Shown here: one piece after another, positions 31,265 to 38,616 of the stretch
Layout of the letters: each line of letters starts with the position of its first letter
Numbering within the stretch: position 1 is the first letter of the stretch
Assembly (NCBI GenBank): GCA_910588635.1
Contig: CAJUPW010000006.1
Coordinates: 23,106-62,234 of the forward strand
Length of the DNA stretch: 39,129 bases
Origin: an uncultured Oscillospiraceae bacterium
GTDB taxonomy: Bacteria > Bacillota > Clostridia > Oscillospirales > Oscillospiraceae
Reading direction: 5' to 3'
Program-made: the position numbers and the translations under genes
The notes under the pieces: generated by a model
What the model was told of the DNA's origin: nothing
The model's database searches: none
Seen by the model: only the letters and a program-made list of their open reading frames with translations

Positions 31265-31293
31265 ATAATAACCCCTTAAAAGGAATATTTCAA
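31265..31293 (-). promoter_or_regulatory. Probable promoter of the second alpha/beta-hydrolase gene
   Basis: On the minus strand TTGAAA (31288-31293) and TATTAT (31265-31270) with a 17-bp spacer. The start site would fall at the edge of the nested inverted repeat. Confidence 0.6.
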
Positions 31294-31295
31294 CC

Positions 31296-31532
31296 TTAAT
31301 TTTTATAAAAGGAACATAATATACTTTTTGCAAAAAACTGAGGTTCGCTTTTTGTCGAAAATGCAATAGAACCTAAGACGATCCGTTCCTCTTCTGAAAC
31401 ATCCTCCCGCCGTTTGTCAAAGAATCCTTTGGTCGTGCTCCGGCCATAGACCACCTTGCCCGGATAGACCGGATTATTCAAAATATGCCCCTCTGTCTTT
31501 TCAGGACACTCGCCGGAAGTTTGTAAACCGGA
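31296..31532 (-). pseudogene. Remnant of a large serine recombinase
   Basis: An open fragment with no proper start reads PEKTEGHILNNPVYPGKVVY and continues GRSTTKGFFDKRREDVSEEE. The ILNNPVYxGKxxYGR pattern is typical of the recombinase domain in large serine integrases. The catalytic N-terminal domain and most of the C-terminus are missing. The last 20 codons (after VLGS) look like unrelated read-through. It suggests that a mobile element once sat beside the tRNA gene. Confidence 0.6.
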
Positions 31533-31536
31533 AAAT

Positions 31537-31582
31537 AAAAAAGCTGAGGAGCTCTGTCATGTGACAGAGCTCCTCAGCTTTG
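31537..31582 (-). terminator. Long hairpin terminator near the recombinase remnant
   Basis: A perfect 19-bp inverted repeat (31541-31580, AAGCTGAGGAGCTCTGTCA with its complement, 2-nt loop). On the minus strand it is followed by TTTTTTATTTT. Confidence 0.85.
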
Positions 31583-31646
31583 TGTGTAGCTTTTTCAGTT
31601 GGCACTGATATTTGCTCGCCGTTATAAAAACGACTGTGTCGTTCAT
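31557..31646 (-). CDS. Possible small protein of 29 residues
   Basis: A short frame reads MNDTVVFITASKYQCQLKKL and ends RSSVT, with the stop inside the terminator hairpin. A weak AAGGGA site precedes the ATG. It could be a small protein or the front of a gene truncated when the recombinase region decayed. No family recognised. Confidence 0.3.
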   Translation of the reverse strand: MNDTVVFITASKYQCQLKKLHTKLRSSVT

Positions 31647-31723
31647 GCTTGTCCCTTTATAGCACGTTTGTTCCGACCTGTCATCGAGAATTTTGTCAAA
31701 ACAAAAATCAAGCTAAAGGCTGC

Positions 31724-31759
31724 AAAAATCTCAGAAAATCACTTGATTTCCTGAGATTT
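31724..31759 (-). terminator. Terminator of tRNA-Thr
   Basis: On the minus strand, directly after the CCA end, AAAATCTCAGGAAATCA pairs with TGATTTTCTGAGATTTTT around a 2-nt loop. Confidence 0.85.
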
Positions 31760-31834
31760 TGGAGCTGATGGTGGGAATCGAACCCACAACCTTCTCATTA
31801 CGAGTGAGATGCTCTGCCATTGAGCCACATCAGC
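31760..31834 (-). tRNA. tRNA-Thr (anticodon CGT), CCA encoded
   Basis: Reads ACG codons. The 7-bp acceptor stem GCTGATG/CATCAGC is perfect. The D arm has GGCTCAATGGCAGAGC. The anticodon stem TCTCA/TGAGA holds the loop CTCGTAA, giving CGT. The T arm contains GGTTCGATTCC. The gene ends in T and an encoded CCA. It is preceded by a degenerate tRNA copy and followed by a terminator. Confidence 0.95.
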
Positions 31835-31837
31835 GTA

Positions 31838-31915
31838 TTCAGTTGTCTTTGCCCGGTCTGGTAGTTACGAATCAGCTGCCCTACCGATGATGTGCTCTGC
31901 CATTGAGCCGCACGA
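31838..31915 (-). pseudogene. Degenerate tRNA-like sequence upstream of tRNA-Thr
   Basis: On the minus strand a 17-bp stretch covering the D arm (GGCTCAATGGCAGAGCA) is identical to that of the intact tRNA-Thr. A second tRNA-like piece follows, GGTAGGGCAGCTGATTCGTAA, resembling another threonine D arm and anticodon loop. No acceptor or T stem can form. It sits directly after the promoter, so it is transcribed with the real tRNA. Confidence 0.7.
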
Positions 31916-31931
31916 GCGAACAGCGCATATC

Positions 31932-31960
31932 ATTATACCTGAGTGGAGAGCATCCGTCAA
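31932..31960 (-). promoter_or_regulatory. Promoter of the tRNA-Thr unit
   Basis: On the minus strand TTGACG (31955-31960) and TATAAT (31932-31937) with a 17-bp spacer, just upstream of the degenerate tRNA copy. Confidence 0.85.
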
Positions 31961-32046
31961 GAGGGGGGATGGGAATTTTACGCTATACTTTTTTCGTGCT
32001 TAATGCTAAAATATACACAACAATTTAAAAGAAAAGAGGGTGACCT

Positions 32047-32946
32047 ATGGTTATCTCCGGATTTCCGGCGCTGAAGGACAGACTGCGTGATCTGCCGCCC
32101 AAGACGGCGGTGGTGGCGGCGGCCCATGACGAGCACACCCTGCAGGCGGTCTTTGCCGCCCGGCGGGACGGTCTGATCCGCCCCATTCTGGTGGGGCACA
32201 AGGAGGAAATCCTGTCCGCTGCCCGCCGGCTGGGAGAGGAGCCGGACCCGTCTCTGGTGGTAGACGCCGGGGAGGACCCGGACTGCGCTGTAAAGTCAGT
32301 GGCCCTGATCCGCTCCGGGGAGGGGGATATGCTCATTAAGGGGATGCTCCCTACGGGCACGCTTTTAAAGGCGGTGGTGAACAAGGCGACGGGCATCCGG
32401 GCAAGCGAGGTGATGTCCCATGTGGCCATTTTGGACGTGCCCAGCTACCACAAACTGCTCTACGTCACTGACGGCGGCATGGTGGTGGCCCCCGACCTGG
32501 AGCAGAAGCGGCACATCCTGCGAAACGCGTTGGACTTCTGCCGCTTTCTGGGCTACGACTGCCCCAAGGCGGCCGCCCTGTGCGCGGTGGAGACGGTAAG
32601 TCCCGCCATGCCCGAGACGGCGGACGCCGCCGCTCTAAAGACGGAGGGGGAGCGGGGGGACTTCGGCCCCTGTCTGGTGGAGGGACCCATCGCCCTGGAC
32701 CTGGCCACCGACCCGGAGGCAGCCCGGGTGAAGGGCTACCACAGCCCGGTGGCCGGAGACGCGGACATCCTGCTGGCCCCCTCCATCGCGGCGGGCAACC
32801 TGCTGGGCAAATCCCTCTACGGCCTGGCCGGAGGGGAGATGGCCGGAGTGGTGCTGGGGGCGAAGGCGCCCATCACCGTCAACTCCCGGGGGGCCACGGC
32901 GGAGGAGAAATACTGGTCCATCCTGATTTGCGCGGCAATGAAATAA
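32047..32946 (+). CDS. ptb: Phosphate butyryltransferase
   Basis: Converts butyryl-CoA and phosphate to butyryl phosphate. The 299-residue protein belongs to the phosphate acetyl/butyryl transferase family: VVAAAHDEHTLQAVFAARRDG near residue 20, GEGDMLIKGMLPTGTLLKAV near residue 95, GGMVVAPDLEQK, and ADILLAPSIAAGNLLGKSLYG near residue 238. Length is typical of Ptb rather than the longer Pta. The ATG at 32047 follows GAGGGTGA. It is directly followed by buk, with the buk ribosome binding site overlapping its stop. Activity on related acyl groups is possible. Confidence 0.92.
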   Translation: MVISGFPALKDRLRDLPPKTAVVAAAHDEHTLQAVFAARRDGLIRPILVGHKEEILSAARRLGEEPDPSLVVDAGEDPDCAVKSVALIRSGEGDMLIKGMLPTGTLLKAVVNKATGIRASEVMSHVAILDVPSYHKLLYVTDGGMVVAPDLEQKRHILRNALDFCRFLGYDCPKAAALCAVETVSPAMPETADAAALKTEGERGDFGPCLVEGPIALDLATDPEAARVKGYHSPVAGDADILLAPSIAAGNLLGKSLYGLAGGEMAGVVLGAKAPITVNSRGATAEEKYWSILICAAMK

Positions 32947-32956
32947 GGAGGTTATG

Positions 32957-34051
32957 ATGTCCTACGATATTTTAGTGCTGAACCCCGGCTCCACCAGCAC
33001 CAAGGCGGCGGTATACCGGGACGAGCGCCCTGTGATGACTCGGAGCATGGTCCACTCCAATCAGGACCTGGCTCCCTATCCAACCCTCAACGACCAGCTG
33101 GACTATCGGGTGGGCATGGTGCGCAGCTGGCTGGCGCTGGAGGGCTACGAGCTGTCCGGCCTGTCCGCCGTGGTGGGCCGCGGGGGCATCATCCCCAATA
33201 TTGTCTCCGGGGGCTATGCGGTGGACGAGGCCCTGGCAGACTGCCTGCTCCACCACACGGTGTTTGACCACGCCTCCAATCTGGGGGGGCTGATGGCCCG
33301 GGAATTTGCCCGGCCTCTGGATATCCCCGCCTATATCTACGACGCCGTCACCAGCGATGAGCTGCTGCCCGAGGCCCGGGTCACCGGCTTTAAGGAGGTC
33401 ACCCGCACAAGCTTTTGCCATGTGCTCAACGCCCGGGCCACCGGCCACAAGTACGCCCAGGCAATGGGAAGAAAATACGAGGAGATGAACCTGGTGGTGG
33501 CCCATCTGGGGGGCGGCATCTCAGTGTCCGCCCACAGCCGCGGGCGGATCATCGACTCGGTGTCCGACGACGCCGGACCCTTCTCCCCCGACAGAGGGGG
33601 CAGCCTGAATATGCTCTACGTGCTGGACATGTGCTACTCCGGCAGGTATACCAAGGCGGAAATGACCAAGAAGCTCCGGGGGGAGGGCGGCATGTCCGCC
33701 TTGCTGGGCACCCACGACTGCCAGGAGGTGGAGCGGCGCATCGCCGCCGGGGACGAGTGGGCCGCCCTGGTCTACCAGGCCCAGGCCCTCCAGATCGCCA
33801 AGGGTATCGGCACCATGCTGGCCTGCTTCACCGGGCTCATAGACGCGGTGATCCTCACCGGCGGGCTGGCCAATTCCAGGCTGCTCACCGGCAAGGTCAT
33901 CGACTACCTCCACAATCTGTGCCGGGTGGTGGTCATCCCCGGGGAGAACGAAATGGAGGCCCTCGCGTTGGGCGGCCTGCGCATCCTCCGGGGGGAGGAG
34001 GAGGCCCACCGCTATCACTCCGTCTGCCCCATGACGGAGAGCCGGCTGTGA
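32957..34051 (+). CDS. buk: Butyrate kinase
   Basis: Turns butyryl phosphate and ADP into butyrate and ATP, the energy-yielding end of butyrate fermentation. The 364-residue protein has the ASKHA start LVLNPGSTSTKAAVY, VVGRGGIIPNIVSGGY, the HLGGGISVSAHSRGRIID core near residue 180 and GLIDAVILTGGLANS near residue 292. The second ATG (32957) is preferred because it is 5 nt from AGGAGG; the ATG at 32954 is only 2 nt away. It forms an operon with ptb. No acetate kinase signature distinguishes it from branched-acid kinases, so isobutyrate or related acids may also be used. Confidence 0.95.
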   Translation: MSYDILVLNPGSTSTKAAVYRDERPVMTRSMVHSNQDLAPYPTLNDQLDYRVGMVRSWLALEGYELSGLSAVVGRGGIIPNIVSGGYAVDEALADCLLHHTVFDHASNLGGLMAREFARPLDIPAYIYDAVTSDELLPEARVTGFKEVTRTSFCHVLNARATGHKYAQAMGRKYEEMNLVVAHLGGGISVSAHSRGRIIDSVSDDAGPFSPDRGGSLNMLYVLDMCYSGRYTKAEMTKKLRGEGGMSALLGTHDCQEVERRIAAGDEWAALVYQAQALQIAKGIGTMLACFTGLIDAVILTGGLANSRLLTGKVIDYLHNLCRVVVIPGENEMEALALGGLRILRGEEEAHRYHSVCPMTESRL

Positions 34052-34097
34052 TATGTTCAAATCCTGTACAGATATCTTCTTTCCTGAGAACACAACC

Positions 34098-34125
34098 TTG
34101 ACAACGGCGCTGAAATTGCTATAAT
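34098..34125 (+). promoter_or_regulatory. Sigma-A promoter of the ATP synthase operon
   Basis: Consensus TTGACA (34098-34103) and consensus TATAAT (34120-34125) with a 16-bp spacer, about 60 bp before atpB. Confidence 0.9.
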
Positions 34126-34138
34126 GTGTTGGAAATCA

Positions 34139-34159
34139 GCGCACCCCGTAGGGGTGCGC
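34139..34159 (+). promoter_or_regulatory. 5'-end hairpin of the atp operon transcript
   Basis: GCGCACCCC-GTA-GGGGTGCGC is a perfect 9-bp stem a few bases after the predicted transcription start. No T run follows, so it may stabilise the mRNA end rather than terminate. Confidence 0.6.
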
Positions 34160-34185
34160 GGCAAAGCAAAAGAAGGGATATGGGA

Positions 34186-35016
34186 ATGAAACACAGAAAA
34201 ATGAGCCTGGCTCTGTGGATCGCGGCGGTGGCGGCTCTGCTGGCGGGCGCTCTGCTGGCCGGTTCGCCGGGCCGGTCGGAGAGCGTGCGGGAGGCCATGC
34301 GGGACGCTGTGCTCCACGACGTGAACCAGGTCAGCCTCTTTGGGCTGAAGGCGGTCAATCCCGGCCTGATCTCCGCTTTCCTGGTGACGGCGGTGCTGCT
34401 GCTGGCGGCGGCGTTGATCCGGGTGCTGGTGATTCCCCGCTTCCGGTATATGCCGGGGAGGTTCCAGCTGGCGTTGGAGGAAGCGGTGGGCCTGTTTGAC
34501 GGCATGGCCAAAAACAGCAGCCCCCATCGGTTCCGGTTTATGGGCGCCTACATCTTTTCCGCCGGGTTTTTTGTTTTTGTAGGGACCCTCTTTGAACTGC
34601 TTGGGCTGCAGGCCGTTACGGTCCACGGACACCCCATCACGCTGCCTGCCCCCCTGTCCGATGTCAACGCCGCCATCGCTATGGGCACACTGTCCTATCT
34701 GGTGATTCTCTCCGGCGGCGTGGCCTCCAACGGGGTCAAGGGAGTGGGCAGAACGCTGAAGGAGTTCTCCTTGCCCATCTCCATGAGCTTCCGACTTTTC
34801 GGGGCCTTGCTCAGCGGACTGCTGGTAACTGAGCTGGTTTATTATTATGTAAACTTGAGCTTTGTCCTTCCGGTGGTGGTAGGGGTGCTCTTCACCTTGC
34901 TCCACGCCCTGGTTCAAACCTACGTGCTTACCATGCTGGTATCCATGTACTACGGCGAGGTATCCGAACCGGCTGAGCCAAAGTCAAAAAAGAAAAAAGC
35001 GGACGCAAAGACATAA
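34186..35016 (+). CDS. atpB: F-type ATP synthase subunit a
   Basis: Forms the ion half-channels next to the c ring in the membrane. The 276-residue protein has a hydrophobic N-terminal segment (about residues 9-26) and then further membrane helices. The essential Arg lies in SFRLFGALLSG near residue 205, where most homologues have RLFGN. The C-terminal helix reads HALVQTYVLTMLVSMYY. A charged Lys-rich tail ends the protein. The ATG at 34186 is preferred for its spacing from AGAAGGG; the ATG at 34180 is the alternative. It is the first gene of the atp operon; no atpI was seen. Confidence 0.9.
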   Translation: MKHRKMSLALWIAAVAALLAGALLAGSPGRSESVREAMRDAVLHDVNQVSLFGLKAVNPGLISAFLVTAVLLLAAALIRVLVIPRFRYMPGRFQLALEEAVGLFDGMAKNSSPHRFRFMGAYIFSAGFFVFVGTLFELLGLQAVTVHGHPITLPAPLSDVNAAIAMGTLSYLVILSGGVASNGVKGVGRTLKEFSLPISMSFRLFGALLSGLLVTELVYYYVNLSFVLPVVVGVLFTLLHALVQTYVLTMLVSMYYGEVSEPAEPKSKKKKADAKT

Positions 35017-35106
35017 AATACCGATTCTGCTCTACGTTCCCGCCCCACAGGGGACGGAATATCACAAGGCAACAAATTAGTAGATATAAATTAGGGGGTT
35101 TTTACG

Positions 35107-35463
35107 ATGAAACAGCTGATGAAGAAAATTTTTGTCCTGGCCGGCGTGCTGGTGCTGGCCCTGTCTCTGGCCGCGCCCGCTTTCGCCGCCGGCGAGCCCG
35201 AATCTCAGCAGGCCGCTTCTCAGGTTCAGGAGGACAACACCATCGGTCTGAAGGCCATTGCGGCCGGAGTGGCGGTGGGCGTCGCCGCCGCCGGCGGCGC
35301 CGTGGGAATGGGCCTGGCCACAGCCAAATCCACCGAGAGCATCGCCCGCCAGCCTGAGGCGGAGGGAAAAATCCGCACCATGCTGATGCTGGGTCTGGTT
35401 TTTATTGAGACGGCCATCATCTATGCGCTGCTGGTGGTCATCCTCATTATCTTCGTACTGTAA
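35107..35463 (+). CDS. atpE: F-type ATP synthase subunit c with N-terminal signal-like extension
   Basis: Builds the rotating c ring. At 118 residues it is longer than the usual 70-90. Residues 1-28 look like a signal peptide (MKQLMKKIF, hydrophobic core, then APAFAA), followed by an acidic Gln/Glu-rich linker (about residues 29-44). The hairpin comes next: helix 1 with GGAVGMGLATAK, the loop ESIARQPEAEGK and helix 2 with FIETAIIY, where Glu101 is the ion-binding carboxylate. The Gln of Na+-binding c subunits is replaced by Met68, which favours H+ coupling. The ATG lies after a GGGGG stretch. Confidence 0.92.
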   Translation: MKQLMKKIFVLAGVLVLALSLAAPAFAAGEPESQQAASQVQEDNTIGLKAIAAGVAVGVAAAGGAVGMGLATAKSTESIARQPEAEGKIRTMLMLGLVFIETAIIYALLVVILIIFVL

Positions 35464-35477
35464 GGCAGGTGGGAAAC

Positions 35478-35960
35478 ATGCCGCTGAATATTGATTTGCA
35501 GCAGATTCTGCTGCACTGGATGAATCTGGCCATCCTCACCGGCGGGCTGTACTTTCTGCTCTACAAGCCGGTCAAGGACTTTATGGCCAAGCGGGAGGCG
35601 CACTACCGCAGCCTGGACGAGGAGGCTTCCGCCAAGCTGGCGGAGGCGGAGCGGATCAAGGCGGAGTGCCAGGCCAAGCTGGACGGCGCTGATGAGGAGA
35701 TTCGCCATATGAAGGCCAAAAGCCAGCAGGCGGTTCAGAAGTCGGCCGAGGAGCAGCTGGCCCAGGCCCGGAGTCAGGCTGAGCAGATCGTGTCCCACGC
35801 CCGTATGGAGGCGGAGAACAGCCGGGAGCGGGTGCTGAAGGAGTCCCAGCGGGAGCTGCGGGAGCTGGCTGCCCAGGCCGCCAAACAGCTTGCCTTCCAC
35901 GCCGATCCCTTCGACCAGTTCCTGAACCTGGCGGAGGAGGGGGACGACTATGCGCAGTAA
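35478..35960 (+). CDS. atpF: F-type ATP synthase subunit b
   Basis: The peripheral stalk that links the membrane part to F1. The 160-residue protein has one N-terminal membrane segment (WMNLAILTGGLYFLLYKPV) and a long charged helix up to about residue 140, rich in Glu, Ala and Lys as expected for the dimeric b stalk. Length is standard, so the missing delta N-terminal domain has not been moved onto b. The ATG at 35478 follows AGGTGG. Its last 11 bases overlap the start of the delta-alpha fusion gene, indicating translational coupling. Confidence 0.92.
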   Translation: MPLNIDLQQILLHWMNLAILTGGLYFLLYKPVKDFMAKREAHYRSLDEEASAKLAEAERIKAECQAKLDGADEEIRHMKAKSQQAVQKSAEEQLAQARSQAEQIVSHARMEAENSRERVLKESQRELRELAAQAAKQLAFHADPFDQFLNLAEEGDDYAQ

Positions 35961-37716
35961 CAGAAGCGGCCTGACGGCAGAGCTGCGTAGCGCCCAAAAA
36001 CCTACGGAGGAGCAGACCAGACGGTTTAACCTGTTTCTGACCCATACCTATGGCCGGGCGGTTCCCTTGCGCTGGGAGCAGGACGACTCCCTGCGCTCGG
36101 GCTTTCAGCTCCGGGTGGGCTCCGACATCTACGACTGGAGTCCGAATGGACGGATCAGGCAGTTCCAGGACCACCTGTATGGACTTCAGCTCCAGCCAGG
36201 TCAGGAGGACCTGATCCCTCTGCTGCGTCAGGCGGTGGAGGACTGGTCCCTGGCCGTAGTGCCCGAGGAGATCGGCACGGTGCTCACTGTGGACAGCGAG
36301 ATTGCCGTGGTGGACGGCCTGGAGCACGCCCAGTACGGCGAGATTGTGGTGTTTACCTCGGGGGTAAAGGGTATGGTCCAGGACCTGCGCCGAGGGAAGG
36401 TGAGCTGCATCATCTTTGGGGAAACCGAGGAGATCAGCGCGGGCAGCGTTGTGCGGCGCACCAAAAAGACCGCCGGTATGCCGGTGGGCGAGCAGTTTTT
36501 AGGCCGGGTGGTGGACGCCCTGGGCGTCCCCATGGACGGAAAGGGGCGCATTGAGGCCGAGATCTTCAACCCTGTGGAGTCCCCCGCCCCCGGAATCCTG
36601 GACCGTCAGCCGGTAAACACCCCGATGGAGACCGGCCTGCTTACCATCGACTCCATGTTTCCCATCGGCCGGGGACAGCGGGAGCTGATTATCGGCGACC
36701 GCCAGACCGGCAAGACTGCCATCGCCCTGGACACCATCCTGAACCAGAAGGGGAAGGATGTGGTGTGCGTCTATGTGTCCATTGGGCAAAAGACCAGTTC
36801 GGTGGCCCAGATGGTGGAGAATCTCAGCCGCCGGGGGGCCATGGGCTACACCTGTGTGGTCAGCACCCCCGCGGGGGCGTCGGCGGCGATGCAGTATCTC
36901 GCCCCCTACGCCGGCTGCGCCCTGGGGGAGTATTTTATGCGCCGGGGACGGGATGTGCTCATTGTCTATGACGACCTGAGCAAGCACGCCATCGCCTACC
37001 GGGCCTTGAGCCTGCTGCTGGAGCGCTCCCCCGGCCGTGAGGCCTATCCCGGCGACGTGTTTTATCTCCACTCCCGTCTGCTGGAGCGGGCGGCCCACCT
37101 CAGCGACGAGCTGGGGGGCGGCAGCATGACCGCTCTGCCCATTGTGGAGACCCAGGCGGGGGATGTGTCCGCCTATATCCCCACCAACATCATCTCCATC
37201 ACCGACGGGCAGATTTTCCTGGAGAGCGACTTGTTTTTCTCCGGCCAGCGGCCCGCCGTCAACGTGGGTCTGTCGGTGTCCCGTGTGGGCGGCGACGCCC
37301 AGACCAAGGCCATGAAGAAGGCTGCGGGCACCTTGCGTCTTGAGCTGGCCCAGTACCGGGAGATGGAGGTGTTCACCCAGTTCTCCAGCGATCTGGACGA
37401 GGCCACCAAGAGCCAGCTGGCCTACGGCCAAGGGCTGATGCGCCTGCTGCGCCAGCCCCAGTACGCGCCCCTGTCTCAGCACCAGCAGGTGGCGCTGCTG
37501 ACGGCCGCCCTGAACCGTGTGATGCAGGATGTCCCGCTGGAGCGGATGGAGGCATTCCGCACGGGTCTGCTGGCCTATGTGGAGAAGGCGTCCCCGGACC
37601 TGTGCCGGCGGATCGACATGACCGGCCTGCTCACCCCGGAGGACCGGGAGGAGATACTGGACCTGTCCCGGAAATTCCTGACCGGCTTCCGGGAGGGCGG
37701 GAAGAGAGGCGCCTGA
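35950..37716 (+). CDS. atpA: ATP synthase alpha subunit with fused delta C-terminal domain
   Basis: A 588-residue protein, about 80 residues longer than a normal alpha. Residues about 8-77 match the C-terminal domain of delta (AtpH): TAELRSAQKPTEEQ, then DDSLRSGFQLRVG and DWSPNGRIRQFQDHL align with the E. coli [27 protein letters not shown] region. From about residue 83 it is a full alpha subunit, including the N-terminal helix, the P-loop GDRQTGKT (249-256), YDDLSKHA, GGGSMTALPIVETQAGD and VSRVGG. The delta N-terminal domain is absent and there is no free atpH. The start overlaps atpF, and no stop or frameshift separates the two parts. Confidence 0.93.
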   Translation: MRSNRSGLTAELRSAQKPTEEQTRRFNLFLTHTYGRAVPLRWEQDDSLRSGFQLRVGSDIYDWSPNGRIRQFQDHLYGLQLQPGQEDLIPLLRQAVEDWSLAVVPEEIGTVLTVDSEIAVVDGLEHAQYGEIVVFTSGVKGMVQDLRRGKVSCIIFGETEEISAGSVVRRTKKTAGMPVGEQFLGRVVDALGVPMDGKGRIEAEIFNPVESPAPGILDRQPVNTPMETGLLTIDSMFPIGRGQRELIIGDRQTGKTAIALDTILNQKGKDVVCVYVSIGQKTSSVAQMVENLSRRGAMGYTCVVSTPAGASAAMQYLAPYAGCALGEYFMRRGRDVLIVYDDLSKHAIAYRALSLLLERSPGREAYPGDVFYLHSRLLERAAHLSDELGGGSMTALPIVETQAGDVSAYIPTNIISITDGQIFLESDLFFSGQRPAVNVGLSVSRVGGDAQTKAMKKAAGTLRLELAQYREMEVFTQFSSDLDEATKSQLAYGQGLMRLLRQPQYAPLSQHQQVALLTAALNRVMQDVPLERMEAFRTGLLAYVEKASPDLCRRIDMTGLLTPEDREEILDLSRKFLTGFREGGKRGA

Positions 37717-37717
37717 C

Positions 37718-38611
37718 ATGGCCGGAACAAAGGAGATCAAAACCCATATCGAGAGCGTCCGGGAGACCCGGAAGATCACCAACGCCATGTATCTCATCGC
37801 CTCGACCAAGCTGCGCAGGGCGCGGGCGGAGCTGGACAACACCCGCCCCTATTTCAACGCCCTGCAGCGGGAGATCAAGCGCATCTTCCGCAAGGTGAGC
37901 GACGTGGAGAGCCCCTACTTTTACCCGGTGGGGGACGACTCCCCCCTGAAGGGGACCTACGGCTGTCTGGTCATCACCGCCGACAAGGGGCTGGCGGGAG
38001 CCTACAACCAGAACGCCATTAAGCAGGCCATGAAGCTGCTGGAGGAGCATCCGGATACCAAGCTCTTCGTGGTGGGGGAGTATGGCCGGCGGTTTTTCGC
38101 CTCCCACAACATCCCCATCGAGCACAGCTTTCTCTATACCGCCCAGAACCCCACCATGGCCCGGGCCCGAGAGATCAGCGCCTTGCTGCTGGACCGCTTT
38201 GACCGGGGCGAGCTGAAAGAAATTTACGTCATCTATACCGACATGGCCAACAGCATATCCTACGAGGCCCGGACCGCCCGGGTGATGCCCTTCCACCGCA
38301 GCTTTTTCCTCACCGCTCCGGGGGAGCGGGAGGTGCGGGAGCCTTTCGAGTTTCTCCCCAATGTGGCTGCGGTGCTGGACAGCATGATGCCCAGCTATGT
38401 GTCGGGCTTTATTTACAGCGCCCTCATCGACAGCTTCTGCTGTGAGCAGAGTGCGCGCATGACCGCCATGGACAGCGCCAACCAGAACGCGGAAAACCTG
38501 CTAGGGGAGCTGTCTCTGGAGTTCAACCGGGTCCGGCAGGCGGCCATCACCCAGGAGATTACCGAGGTCTCCGCCGGAGCGAAGGCCCAGCGCAAAAAGA
38601 AAGGAAGTTGA
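37718..38611 (+). CDS. atpG: ATP synthase gamma subunit
   Basis: The rotating shaft inside the alpha-beta hexamer. The 297-residue protein has the N-terminal helix EIKTHIESVRETRKITNAMY, ending in the conserved IASTKLRRA, then the GCLVITADKGLAGAYN Rossmann-like segment. The C-terminal helix carries the conserved ARMTAMDSANQNAENLL and NRVRQAAITQEITEV stretch. Length is typical. The ATG lies 1 bp past the alpha stop codon, so translation is tightly coupled. atpD follows directly. Confidence 0.95.
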   Translation: MAGTKEIKTHIESVRETRKITNAMYLIASTKLRRARAELDNTRPYFNALQREIKRIFRKVSDVESPYFYPVGDDSPLKGTYGCLVITADKGLAGAYNQNAIKQAMKLLEEHPDTKLFVVGEYGRRFFASHNIPIEHSFLYTAQNPTMARAREISALLLDRFDRGELKEIYVIYTDMANSISYEARTARVMPFHRSFFLTAPGEREVREPFEFLPNVAAVLDSMMPSYVSGFIYSALIDSFCCEQSARMTAMDSANQNAENLLGELSLEFNRVRQAAITQEITEVSAGAKAQRKKKGS

Positions 38612-38616
38612 GGGAT

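Noticed and set aside
36240..36290. An internal start that would give a separate ordinary alpha subunit.
   Set aside because: An in-frame GTG near codon 104 lies after a GGAGG at poor spacing and would cut off conserved alpha sequence. The frame is open from the atpF overlap, so a single fusion is the simpler reading.
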